In this document: in pieces, positions 49,074-57,400 of the stretch
Position numbering within the stretch: the stretch's first letter is position 1
Layout: every line of letters starts with the position of its first letter
NCBI RefSeq assembly: GCF_002812085.1
Contig: NZ_NPDM01000004.1
Coordinates: 209,748 to 273,747 of the forward strand
DNA: 64,000 nucleotides
Direction: 5' to 3'
Source of the DNA: Leptospira levettii
GTDB taxonomy: Bacteria; Spirochaetota; Leptospiria; Leptospirales; Leptospiraceae
The notes under the pieces: generated by a model
The model's input: the letters and a program-made list of their open reading frames with translations, nothing else
What the model was told of the DNA's origin: nothing
Database searches by the model: none
Made by a program: the position numbers and the translations under genes

Positions 49074-50693
49074 ATGGAAAACAAAATGGAATGGTGGAAA
49101 CAAACTTCAATTTATCAAATTTACCCTTGGTCCTTCCAGGATTCCAATGGAGATGGGATCGGTGATTTAAAGGGAATCCTCAGACGTTTGGACGAGATCC
49201 AATCCTTAGGCGTTGAAACCATTTGGTTTTCCCCTTTTTACGTTAGCCCAGGCGAAGATTTTGGTTATGATATCGCAGATTATACAAACATTGATCCCAG
49301 ATTCGGGACGATGGCCGATTGTGAACAATTGATTCGAGAAATCCATAAACGTAAAATGAGAGTGGTTTTGGATATGGTGATGAACCATACTTCTGACAAA
49401 CACCCATGGTTTTTAGAATCAAAATCATCCACTTCGAATCCCAAACGAGATTTTTACATTTGGAAAAAGGGAACTAAAAAACCACCGAATAACTGGATTT
49501 CGATGGTTGGTAAATCAGGTTGGAATTATGACAAAGGAACTGATGAATACTATTATAGTAACTTTTTATCTTTCCAACCAGACTTAAATTACAGGAATCC
49601 AAAAGTCAAAAAAACCATGTTTGGAGTTTTGGATTTTTGGTTAAAAAAAGGAGTCGATGGGTTTCGTCTGGATATCTTCAATTCCATCTATAAAGATGAT
49701 AGTTTTCGTGATAATCCTTTTAGTCTAAGATTTTTCCCAACACCAGATAACCATGATGAGGCGTTTTTCCAAAAAAAACAGTATAACCTCAATCTTCCAG
49801 AATCATTTTCGTTTGCAAAAGAAGTAAGAAAACACATTTCCAAATACAAACAAAAACCTTTTCTCATCGGCGAAGTGAGTGGAAGTGACCAAGTTTTAAA
49901 ATCATTTTTAGGTGAAAAATCAGATGGTCTCAATTTGGTATTTCAGTTTGAGTTAATTCACTTTTCTTACAATGCAGATTTTTTTCGAAAACTGCTCCAA
50001 AAAAATGAAGAAGTTTTCCCAAGTCCTTTTACGCCTACTTATGTATTAGGTAACCATGACCAAAGGAGATATATTGATCGGTTAGGTGGAGACATACGCA
50101 AAGCAAAACTTCTTGTTTGTTTTCAATTTATGGCAAGAGGAGTTCCGATTGTTTATTATGGAGAAGAAATTGGTAGAAAGGAAGGAAAACTCTCCAACTT
50201 TTTTGGGAAAGATCCCATTGCCAAGATGAATCGATTTGTTCCTTTGTTTTTAACGAAACTTTTGGGAATTTACATCAATCGAGATAATTGCCGACTCCCC
50301 ATGTTATGGGATGATTCAAAAAATGCTGGGTTTACAAATGGCAAACCTTGGTTACCGGTTGAATCCTTTCAATCTGGGGATACTGTATTCGGACAAAAAA
50401 ATGATCCAAATTCCTTGTGGAAACATTACCAAACAATGTTTCATTTACGAAAAAATTTCGATGTCGTTAGAGTTGGTAGTTTAGAAATCAATCGTACAGA
50501 TGAACCAACTATTTTGAGTTTTGAAAGAAGGTTTAAGAAACAACGACTTCAAGTATTCCTCAACTTTGGTGAAAGTCAGAAGGATTTGAATGTGGATCTA
50601 AAGGGAAAAATAATCTATGGTTTTGGCGGAGCGGATTGGGATGGGAAAAAATTGCACTTACCAGCACATTCTGGTATCATCATTGGTATGTAA
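49074..50693 (+). CDS. GH13 alpha-glucosidase / oligo-1,6-glucosidase-like enzyme
   Basis: This 539-residue GH13 protein is close to the oligo-1,6-glucosidase and trehalose-synthase group. WWKQTSIYQIYPWSFQDSNGDGIGDLKGI is the standard N-terminus. The four regions are LDMVMNHTS (about 99-107), DGFRLDIFN with nucleophile Asp200, FLIGEVSG with acid/base Glu267, and VLGNHDQRR with the transition-state Asp. No signal peptide is seen, so it is cytoplasmic. The exact substrate is unclear. It is divergent from speD. Confidence 0.92.
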   Translation: MENKMEWWKQTSIYQIYPWSFQDSNGDGIGDLKGILRRLDEIQSLGVETIWFSPFYVSPGEDFGYDIADYTNIDPRFGTMADCEQLIREIHKRKMRVVLDMVMNHTSDKHPWFLESKSSTSNPKRDFYIWKKGTKKPPNNWISMVGKSGWNYDKGTDEYYYSNFLSFQPDLNYRNPKVKKTMFGVLDFWLKKGVDGFRLDIFNSIYKDDSFRDNPFSLRFFPTPDNHDEAFFQKKQYNLNLPESFSFAKEVRKHISKYKQKPFLIGEVSGSDQVLKSFLGEKSDGLNLVFQFELIHFSYNADFFRKLLQKNEEVFPSPFTPTYVLGNHDQRRYIDRLGGDIRKAKLLVCFQFMARGVPIVYYGEEIGRKEGKLSNFFGKDPIAKMNRFVPLFLTKLLGIYINRDNCRLPMLWDDSKNAGFTNGKPWLPVESFQSGDTVFGQKNDPNSLWKHYQTMFHLRKNFDVVRVGSLEINRTDEPTILSFERRFKKQRLQVFLNFGESQKDLNVDLKGKIIYGFGGADWDGKKLHLPAHSGIIIGM

Positions 50694-50705
50694 TTTGTAG
50701 TGAGT

Positions 50706-51053
50706 TCATGCTAGTAAATGACAACTCAGGTTTAAAATTTTTAAGATTTTTTGAATCTGAGGTTTTACATTTGTAAGAAAAAGTCTCACACCTTGTTTTT
50801 GAAACATCATTTTTTTGTATAAGAGGAGTCCAAGTACGGCAGAGGAAACTTCTTCCACATTGGAGAAATCAATATAAATCACACTCAAATCATTTTGAAA
50901 GAGTTTTGTCATGTCCTCTTCTAAGTTTTGCGCAGAATACAAATCCAAACTACTCACTTCGATTCGGTAATTTTTTTCTTTTGTAAGTTCTGAAACCATT
51001 TTGTCCCTCACAGAAAGATATACGGAATCCAATCGAAATACATTAGAGTACAA
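50706..51053 (-). CDS. STAS-domain protein
   Basis: This 115-residue protein is a single STAS domain. The core IYIDFSNVEEVSSAVLGLLLYKKMMFQKQG holds the Ser-Ser pair at the phospho-acceptor turn, and the fold continues through VKPQIQKILKIL. An alternative start at the internal Met19 (MVSELTKEK) gives about 97 residues, and the first 18 residues look unconserved. It follows the DPM1-like gene on the same strand. Function as an anti-sigma antagonist is family inference. Confidence 0.7.
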   Translation of the reverse strand: MYSNVFRLDSVYLSVRDKMVSELTKEKNYRIEVSSLDLYSAQNLEEDMTKLFQNDLSVIYIDFSNVEEVSSAVLGLLLYKKMMFQKQGVRLFLTNVKPQIQKILKILNLSCHLLA

Positions 51054-51119
51054 GCGAAAAAAACGGTTTTTAAATTTTTTCTTTTCCCATATATTTTTGA
51101 TCCAATTGCTAAAGTTTGC

Positions 51120-51878
51120 TTAGGGATGGATGTGGGAATTCCTTCCTTTTGATCCAAAGAAAAAGTGATGAGATTGCCTCCATTGGTACCATTTGATCGA
51201 TATCAAATCCCAAAGGAAATAAAAGATCACACCTGAATCTAATTTGGAATGGCCCCAAGTGCGAAGTCCAAATGTATAACCAATTTCTGCGATTTTATCT
51301 GTTTTCACGACACCCAATATTTCAAAAAGAATTTTGTAACCCCTTGGGTGTAGTTTATCTTTTGTGTCCAAGTAAACTGTTTTTCGAATTCCAAAAAACC
51401 CACTCATAGGGTCTGAAATTTTTACTGGAAATAACCATTCTGATATTTTTGTTGCAAATAGACTTGCTAACTTTCGTAAGACGGGAAAATTTCCATATCC
51501 GCCATCTTGACTCCTTCGTGTCGCAACTACAATATCATTATCTCTCAAAAGCCGTATCACATCTGGAATTTTGGAGTAATCGTGTTGGAAATCGGCATCA
51601 ACAACTACAAATTTGTCTCCTTCCGCTTTGTTATAACCAAAGGTAACTGCTGAACTTAATCCTTTTTCCGTGAGCCTAACAAATGGTTTCACGCGAGAAT
51701 CATATTTTGCTAAAACTTTGGAAACTTCAAAAGTTCCATCAGGTGAATTATCATCAACAATGATGATTTCAAATGGAAGGCCATCTTTTTCTAAGACTTT
51801 CGTGATGGTTTCAACACAGTTTTTAATATTTCCTGCTTCGTTATATGTTGGGAGTATGATACTTGTTTTATCTTTCAT
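51120..51878 (-). CDS. DPM1-like polyprenyl-phosphate glycosyltransferase (GT2)
   Basis: This 252-residue GT-A enzyme probably charges a polyprenyl phosphate with a sugar from a nucleotide donor. TSIILPTYNEAGNIKNCVE, IIIVDDNSPDGTFEV, VVDADFQHDYSKIP (DxD) and PVKISDPMSGFFGIRK are typical DPM1-type segments. It lacks C-terminal membrane helices, so it is the soluble or peripheral kind. A GT-C gene that could use its lipid-linked product lies two genes upstream on the same strand. A perfect 12-bp palindrome covers its start codon (51877-51888). Confidence 0.88.
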   Translation of the reverse strand: MKDKTSIILPTYNEAGNIKNCVETITKVLEKDGLPFEIIIVDDNSPDGTFEVSKVLAKYDSRVKPFVRLTEKGLSSAVTFGYNKAEGDKFVVVDADFQHDYSKIPDVIRLLRDNDIVVATRRSQDGGYGNFPVLRKLASLFATKISEWLFPVKISDPMSGFFGIRKTVYLDTKDKLHPRGYKILFEILGVVKTDKIAEIGYTFGLRTWGHSKLDSGVIFYFLWDLISIKWYQWRQSHHFFFGSKGRNSHIHP

Positions 51879-51888
51879 GACCGGTCAT
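51877..51888. promoter_or_regulatory. Palindrome at the start codon of the GT2 gene
   Basis: ATGACCGGTCAT is a perfect 12-bp palindrome that includes the GT2 initiation codon. The core TGACCGGTCA fits the TGAC(N2)GTCA style of many TetR-family operators. Its position would let a bound regulator block translation initiation or transcription; that is inference. Confidence 0.4.
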
Positions 51889-51902
51889 TCAACTTTATAC
51901 TT

Positions 51903-52217
51903 TTAAAAAAGCCCCTTGGTTAAGTTTTTAATACACACCTCTCCTGCATGGCAGGAAGTAAGAATTGCATTGGAACATCCGTTAAACAATTGGTATTGTT
52001 TGGAACAGAGAATTTCACAGGCAAATTGAACTAATTTTGGATCTTGTTGTTTTTTTTGTTCTTTACTTAAACAGTTGTTAATCTTTTCGCACATGTATTT
52101 GCATTGAGGTGCTTCCATTTTAGTTACTTTTTGTCCGAACTTGGGAAGGTTATCTTTGGAAAAATCCCAAATCGAAACAAAAAATAAGAGTAATATCAGT
52201 ATTCCGTATTTTTTCAT
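51903..52217 (-). CDS. Small Cys-rich exported protein
   Basis: From ATG 52217 (AGGAAG upstream) this 104-residue protein has a short hydrophobic N-terminus (YGILILLLFFVSIWDF). The mature part has about eight Cys, arranged as QCKYMCEKINNCLS, FACEILCSKQYQLFNGCSNAILTSCHAGEVCIK. Several CxxxC pairs suggest disulphides or metal binding in the periplasm. The start overlaps the end of the GT-C gene by 4 bases, so it is translationally coupled to a glycosylation enzyme. No known family was recognised. Confidence 0.72.
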   Translation of the reverse strand: MKKYGILILLLFFVSIWDFSKDNLPKFGQKVTKMEAPQCKYMCEKINNCLSKEQKKQQDPKLVQFACEILCSKQYQLFNGCSNAILTSCHAGEVCIKNLTKGLF

Positions 52218-53839
52218 TCCAAACTTCCTTTTTTCCATAAACTGATTTCCGTTTGGAATTTCTGTTTTTCCATTTTAAAAACAGAAGTTAATAATGACCT
52301 TACATTCATTTGTAGGTGTTGTTTCCATTGGAACCAGGAGCTCACTCGGCTAAATTCTTTGGGAACGTTTGTTTCCACAAAACTTATCAAATAAATTGCT
52401 TCGGAACAATTCTCTTCAATTGTCAGTGGCAATGCAAATTTGATCTTTGCACTCATGAGTTTGTTTTGAACGTCCATTGCGGTCCAAGGATTCTCAGCCA
52501 CAACACAGACAGAATTTTCACCAACCACTTTTGCCACCTCACGTAGATCTGGATCGGAAAGTGGTTTGAGTAGGAAAAAAATGATCATTGGGATCACAAG
52601 GATTTGTGTGATCAGTATAGCTCTCCATTGGTTATTAACACTTTGAAAAAAACATAGTGAGCTAACGATGATAAGAACTCCTACTATAGAAAAAATAAAC
52701 AAAGTATGTAATCGTAAGACAATCGAAAGGAATAATAAGATAAAATAAATTACGAGTATACTGTATCGATTTATCTTTGAAAGAAGAAGAGTTTGCCATG
52801 ATACTCTTTGCATGGACGTAAGTAAGAATAAAAAACTAATAAATGGAGTTACATAGTATGGATCTTTTCTGTTTGGGAGAAGATGTAAACAGGTAACCAA
52901 TAAGAAAAAAACAAGTAATGTTGATACATAAATCTTGTGTTTGTTTTGTTTTGGGAAACGGATTGAATTCCAAACCAACTGCATAAACGGAATGGTAAAT
53001 GGAATTGTGTAAATGAACCAACCCATCCAAATTCGTAATCCCGATTGGTTGGAAGAATAAAACTTTCCAATGTTTTCAGTGATAAAGAAAAAACGAAGCA
53101 AATCCTTTCCAGAGGGTATTTGGAAATACAAAAAGGATATCCAAAGTAGTGGGATAACAAAGGTCAAAACAGATGAAAATAGTAGGAATTTTTCTCGGAC
53201 GATCTGGTTCCACTGGAATGTGATTTTGCCATTTCGAAGGCGAATCACTTTCACATAAAAATAACTGAGAAGTATAAAAAAGACATACACATGGATGATT
53301 GGTCCTTTTAATAAATACCCTATGCCTGTAACCAAACTCCCTATAATGAGATAAGAAGTTTGTTTTGTTTGTTTGTAAAAATAAAAAGAATAAAAATAAA
53401 AAAGTAAAAAGAAGACCATTGGCCCTTCCATCATGAGAAGCCCAAAAAATTTGAGTGATAAAAAGGAAAAACCAAAGAGTAAAGTAGTCAGTAAAGTTTC
53501 TGATTTGGATTTAGTAATGGCAAATACCAAACGATACAGTAACACTATTGTACCGATTCCAAAAGCGAAACTCACCAATCGTTCCGACAGGTAATGGACT
53601 CCAAAGAAAGAATCTGAGACCATTCCCATCCAGAAAAGAAGGGGTGGTTTGTATGGATTCGGTAAACCAGATAGGGAAGGTAAAAGGTAACTTCCTAGTT
53701 CTAAACTCTCACGAACGGATCTTATGTGCATGATTTCATCCCCTTGTGGGAATGGGGCATCAGGGACACCTAATAAGGATCCAAAAATTACGAGAAGTAA
53801 TCCAAAAAGAAGATAAACCATAATCCTATTAAATTCCAT
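52214..53839 (-). CDS. GT-C glycosyltransferase, ArnT/PMT-like
   Basis: This protein of about 541 residues has about 12 membrane helices. The first extracytoplasmic loop has FPQGDEIMHIRSVRESL and NPYKPPLLFWMGM, the acidic and substrate motifs of ArnT/PMT-like family 39/83 enzymes. It probably transfers a sugar from a polyprenyl phosphate, such as made by the DPM1-like enzyme downstream. ATG 53839 is used; a TTG at 53845 and an ATG at 53821 are alternatives. A 12-bp palindrome lies 11 bases upstream. Confidence 0.8.
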   Translation of the reverse strand: MEFNRIMVYLLFGLLLVIFGSLLGVPDAPFPQGDEIMHIRSVRESLELGSYLLPSLSGLPNPYKPPLLFWMGMVSDSFFGVHYLSERLVSFAFGIGTIVLLYRLVFAITKSKSETLLTTLLFGFSFLSLKFFGLLMMEGPMVFFLLFYFYSFYFYKQTKQTSYLIIGSLVTGIGYLLKGPIIHVYVFFILLSYFYVKVIRLRNGKITFQWNQIVREKFLLFSSVLTFVIPLLWISFLYFQIPSGKDLLRFFFITENIGKFYSSNQSGLRIWMGWFIYTIPFTIPFMQLVWNSIRFPKQNKHKIYVSTLLVFFLLVTCLHLLPNRKDPYYVTPFISFLFLLTSMQRVSWQTLLLSKINRYSILVIYFILLFLSIVLRLHTLFIFSIVGVLIIVSSLCFFQSVNNQWRAILITQILVIPMIIFFLLKPLSDPDLREVAKVVGENSVCVVAENPWTAMDVQNKLMSAKIKFALPLTIEENCSEAIYLISFVETNVPKEFSRVSSWFQWKQHLQMNVRSLLTSVFKMEKQKFQTEISLWKKGSLE

Positions 53840-53850
53840 AAACAAAGATA

Positions 53851-53862
53851 CTGACTAGTCAG
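53851..53862. promoter_or_regulatory. Palindrome upstream of the GT-C gene
   Basis: CTGACTAGTCAG is a perfect 12-bp palindrome whose core TGACTAGTCA has the same TGAC(N2)GTCA form as the one at the GT2 start. It sits 11 bases before the GT-C start, so it could be an operator. Confidence 0.4.
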
Positions 53863-54059
53863 TCAATATAATAAAACTCAAGAATTCGCAAAAAGATTTA
53901 GAATCCAGAGAGAAGGGTTGGAGATTTGATTCTACTTGTTTGGTATTAGGGTTTTTTGTTTCGGATCCAATTGAATCTTCACAGAAAAAATAGAAAAAAT
54001 TAAAAAATGAGAGAAATTACACTTTTCATCCAATCAAAAAGCAGTCTAAACTCATTAGC

Positions 54060-54560
54060 ATGTCATCAATGGGAAACGACAATGGAATTCTTTTGGAACA
54101 AGGAATCGCCTTACTCTCTTCCCTTTCTGATCGAATGTATCTTCAAAAACAAAATAATTCTGAATCGAGTGTTGGTGAACATATTCGCCACGTAATTGAA
54201 CATTACCAAATGTTTCTTGAGGGGATTCAGATGGGTCACATTGATTATGATAAGAGAAAACGTGACCCTTCGCTGGAAGAGAACCGACTTCATGCAATCA
54301 ATCGTTTGCACGAGTTATTCACTTTTTTCGAAACAAAATATTTGCCACTTGGGCAAATACTAGTTTCGCAAAACTATAATCCAGACTTTCCAACTCCGAT
54401 TGTCACATCCACAATTGAAAGGGAACTTTTATTCTTGGTTTCCCACACGGTTCATCACTATGCAATCATTGCACTCGTATTAAAAGATGAGGTAGGTGTA
54501 ATTCCACCATATTTTGGTTATTCACCTGCTACATTGTATGCAAAATTACAAAGCAAATAA
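54060..54560 (+). CDS. DinB/YfiT-like metal-dependent protein
   Basis: This 166-residue four-helix protein is of the DinB/YfiT superfamily. SSVGEHIRHVIEHYQMF supplies one His ligand, and FLVSHTVHHYAIIALVLKD the other two, the usual three-His metal site. Family members are often thiol transferases or stress-linked proteins of unsure activity. An in-frame ATG (54069) gives an alternative start. Its stop lies 13 bases before the insertion sequence's left end, so the IS sits directly after it. Confidence 0.82.
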   Translation: MSSMGNDNGILLEQGIALLSSLSDRMYLQKQNNSESSVGEHIRHVIEHYQMFLEGIQMGHIDYDKRKRDPSLEENRLHAINRLHELFTFFETKYLPLGQILVSQNYNPDFPTPIVTSTIERELLFLVSHTVHHYAIIALVLKDEVGVIPPYFGYSPATLYAKLQSK

Positions 54561-54565
54561 ATTGA

Positions 54566-54573
54566 ATTTCACC
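54566..54573. repeat. Left 8-base target-site duplication of the IS
   Basis: ATTTCACC is repeated exactly at 55831-55838, with mismatches directly outside both copies. The right copy contains the TGA stop of the SDR gene on the minus strand. Confidence 0.8.
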
Positions 54574-54579
54574 GAAGTC

Positions 54580-54599
54580 TATCTCGAACACCCACAAAC
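54580..54599. repeat. Left inverted repeat of the IS
   Basis: The 20 bases are the exact reverse complement of 55805-55824, marking the left end of the element. Confidence 0.9.
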
Positions 54600-55043
54600 G
54601 GAGCAGACACCTCACCGCCGCTAGATTCTCCAGCGTCTTCAGAGGATGTCACTCCTGCCTCTCGCTACGCTTCCCCTGACTCCGCAGAAGGCTACGCACA
54701 GGGAAAACTCCGCCCACGTCCCACTCGTAATACATCATCTCTTCTAACACCACTCAAAACACCTTACTCCGACTACATAAACCCTCTAAAATCTACTCCT
54801 GAATTAGATCACCATTACTCTATTAGAACCCTTACGATCCTATCCACCTTATTTCCAAAGTCTTGCAATTGCCCTAAGCCTAACCTTAGATTCTTAAAAG
54901 TAAAAAATAGACCAACAGTTGCGAGGTGTAGTAGTTGCCATAAGCAAATCAGCATTACAGCACATACACCATTAGAGGATTATAAATTACCACTTAGTTA
55001 TTTCTCATACATTTTAGAGGATCAGATTTTACAATACCCTAAG

Positions 55044-55847
55044 ATGGTTACTTCTAAAGAGATTAGTAAAAAGTTAAATATTCCATACAAGTCAGCATAT
55101 TACTTAAAGCGTAGAATCCAGATTGTATTTAGCCTTATAAATGAGAAGTTACAGAAACAATTGTATGAAGAGTTAAAAGATCATAATGAGAAAAACCCAA
55201 TAAAATTAAGCAAAAATGGTGATCTAAGGGAAGTGATTAAGAATGAACCAGTTGCGGTGGCAGATAGCGTAGTGCTCTATAGTTCCAGTTTGAGAGCCAA
55301 CAAACACCGAAGTAGGCGGTATAAAACTGGCTCCAGTAGCATCTATCTTTCTAATAGTTTGGGAGGAGATCAGAAGGGAGTATTAGTCCACACAGTTGGC
55401 ATCAATCATGGAATGACTTTTTATAAATCCATACCTTTGAATAATCAGAGTTACTTAGGCAAGGACTTAGATGAGAAGATACCTAGAGATACTATCTTGT
55501 TCACAGATGAGGGTTACACATTTATTTGGGACAGGAAGAACCATAGGATGGTGAATCACAGTAAGCGTAGTGGTGATCCTCGTTATAATATGAGCAGAGA
55601 GAGGTGGATTACAAAGGAAGGCGTTTCTAGTAATGGTGCAGAAGCTCGTAATAATATTTTGAAGCAAAGTTTTAGAAGCTATAGTTATATAAGTCCTAAG
55701 TGGAGTCAGTTGTACCTCGATGAGATGAGTCTGCTGGGAAATGTAAGATATAGTGAACCTTTGAGGAAGCTACTTTTGGGAAGTAGGGAGGTTGAGGGGA
55801 AAGGGTTTGTGGGTGTTCGAGATAAGGACTATTTCACCAGTCGATAG
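55044..55847 (+). CDS. IS1595/ISXO2-type transposase (no canonical start for the full protein)
   Basis: The first ATG of the frame is at 55044, but the same frame is open back to 54561 and encodes the family's N-terminal zinc ribbon (CNCPKP at about 54864, VARCSSCHKQI at about 54921) and PLEDYKLPLSYF. So the true protein must begin upstream, where no ATG, GTG or TTG exists in frame. The catalytic domain has Asp74 (VAVADSVVL), Asp155 (ILFTDEGY) and Asn197-Glu200 (SSNGAEAR), counted from the ATG. The frame ends outside the element at 55847. Activity is doubtful unless it uses an unusual start or frameshift. Confidence 0.8.
   Translation: MVTSKEISKKLNIPYKSAYYLKRRIQIVFSLINEKLQKQLYEELKDHNEKNPIKLSKNGDLREVIKNEPVAVADSVVLYSSSLRANKHRSRRYKTGSSSIYLSNSLGGDQKGVLVHTVGINHGMTFYKSIPLNNQSYLGKDLDEKIPRDTILFTDEGYTFIWDRKNHRMVNHSKRSGDPRYNMSRERWITKEGVSSNGAEARNNILKQSFRSYSYISPKWSQLYLDEMSLLGNVRYSEPLRKLLLGSREVEGKGFVGVRDKDYFTSR
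55805..55824. repeat. Right inverted repeat of the IS
   Basis: The 20 bases are the exact reverse complement of 54580-54599. The transposase frame reads through this repeat and ends 23 bases beyond it, outside the element. Confidence 0.9.
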
Positions 55848-57354
55848 GGAAATAGTCCTTTAAAAACTTACCAATCCAATGTTTGCCCGTATTGACTCCG
55901 TCAAACAAAGGATCAACGACCCTTGCTGCCCCATCCACAATATCCAGAGGAGGTTGGAAATCATGAAGGTCTTGTTTTCGTTTTGCAAGTTCTATTGGAT
56001 CTTCATCAGTAACCCAACCAGTATCAACAGCGTTCATAAAAATGCCATCTTTTGCAAAGTCTTCTGCTGAGGTATGAGTCATCATATTAAGCGCCGCTTT
56101 TGCCATGTTTGTGTGTGGGTGACGGTCTTCTTTTTTAAATCGATGGAATTTTCCTTCCATTGCTGAGACATTGATGATATGTTTTTTGCCAGTAATATCC
56201 TTACGCATAATACCCACCAATCGATTGCATAGAACAAAAGGTGCTACAGCATTTACAAGTTGGACTTCTATCATTTCAGATGTATTAATTTCCCCAAGTT
56301 TTAGTCGCCAACTATTTGTTTTTCGGAGGTCCACCTGTTGTAAATCAGCATCTAATTTTCCTTCTGGGAATACGGATTCCAACTCATGTGAATTGTCATG
56401 TGAGTACGGGATTTGCGAAAGTACAGCAGAAGAACGGATCCCAACACCTGGAGTTTTATGATTCCAGCTAACGGCTAACGCAGTTGCAGTGTCTTTCATT
56501 TCTGAGTCAGAACGGTAGGAATCTAATTCATTTTTACAGTGTTGGTAAAAACTTAATAGTTTTTGTACTTCAGAAGGTAAGTCGGCAATTGAAATTTTTT
56601 CTGTTTCGAGCAAATGAGAATAAAAGCCAGGTGGTCTTCTTACGGTTTGTGCAGCATTATTGATCAGGATATCCAATCTTTCCAGGTGGTTTTCCAAAAA
56701 TTTACAAAATATTTCCACACTTGGTGTATGCCTTAAATCCAAACCAAAGATTTGTAATCGGTCTTTCCATAAATGAAAATCAGATTCCTTTGAAAATCGA
56801 ATCGCTGAATCGTTCGGAAATCTTGTCGTCGCGATCACTCGAGCACCTGCTCGTAATAATAATAATGTGGCTTGGTATCCAATTTTTAATCGCGAACCAG
56901 TGATAACGGCTACGGTCCCTCTTAAATCAGCTGTTTGGTATCGTTTGGAGTAATTGAGTTCCGCACAATTAGGGCACATCGAGTCATAAAAAAAATGTAA
57001 TTTTGTAAAGGGAGTTTTGCAAATATAACAAGGCTTAGGTTGGGATAATTCGGTGGCATTTTCCCATGACCATCCAGCTGAATTGGAAATTTGGAGTGGT
57101 GCTTTGAAGACTGCGGATTCCCTTGCTCTTCTGATTCCTGTCAATGCAGTCTTTTGTTTTTCTTGGGTTTTTAAACTTTCTTTTTTTTCAATGCGAACAG
57201 TTCGATTCCGTTTACGAACTTCATTTCGATCCGGCCTTGAAATTTTCCCACATAGGATCATTAGTTCAAGGCGTTTTTCTTCTGGTATGGTAACGAGATC
57301 TTTTGGTGAATCTAAAAGTGTTTTTAATTCACGAATCAAAGAGTCTATGTCCAT
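55834..57354 (-). CDS. SDR-family protein with N-terminal zinc ribbon and altered active site
   Basis: This 506-residue protein has a basic N-terminal region of 100 residues, a zinc ribbon (Cys109, Cys112, Cys127, Cys130), and a Rossmann domain from about 145. [25 protein letters not shown] is the dinucleotide site, and ILINNAAQT the conserved strand. Ser398 is kept in INVSAMEG, but the catalytic Tyr is Thr415 in [11 protein letters not shown], with Lys419 kept. A long insert lies at about 240-365. It may bind NAD(P) without typical SDR chemistry. The stop is inside the IS target duplication, so the protein is unbroken. Confidence 0.82.
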   Translation of the reverse strand: MDIDSLIRELKTLLDSPKDLVTIPEEKRLELMILCGKISRPDRNEVRKRNRTVRIEKKESLKTQEKQKTALTGIRRARESAVFKAPLQISNSAGWSWENATELSQPKPCYICKTPFTKLHFFYDSMCPNCAELNYSKRYQTADLRGTVAVITGSRLKIGYQATLLLLRAGARVIATTRFPNDSAIRFSKESDFHLWKDRLQIFGLDLRHTPSVEIFCKFLENHLERLDILINNAAQTVRRPPGFYSHLLETEKISIADLPSEVQKLLSFYQHCKNELDSYRSDSEMKDTATALAVSWNHKTPGVGIRSSAVLSQIPYSHDNSHELESVFPEGKLDADLQQVDLRKTNSWRLKLGEINTSEMIEVQLVNAVAPFVLCNRLVGIMRKDITGKKHIINVSAMEGKFHRFKKEDRHPHTNMAKAALNMMTHTSAEDFAKDGIFMNAVDTGWVTDEDPIELAKRKQDLHDFQPPLDIVDGAARVVDPLFDGVNTGKHWIGKFLKDYFPIDW

Positions 57355-57400
57355 AAAACCAGAATTTTAGGAACAATGGGGTAAGCAACTCTCTTTGGAT

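Larger units (their letters stand above)
54574..55830 (+). mobile_element. IS1595/ISXO2-type insertion sequence
   Basis: An element of about 1257 bases is flanked by an exact 8-base direct repeat ATTTCACC (54566-54573 and 55831-55838), as expected for this family's target duplications. Near the ends TATCTCGAACACCCACAAAC (54580-54599) is perfectly inverted at 55805-55824. The outermost 6 bases do not match well, so the exact tips are uncertain by a few bases. It carries one transposase frame and a GC-rich leader (about 54600-54730). It inserted between the DinB gene and the stop codon of the SDR gene. Confidence 0.85.
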
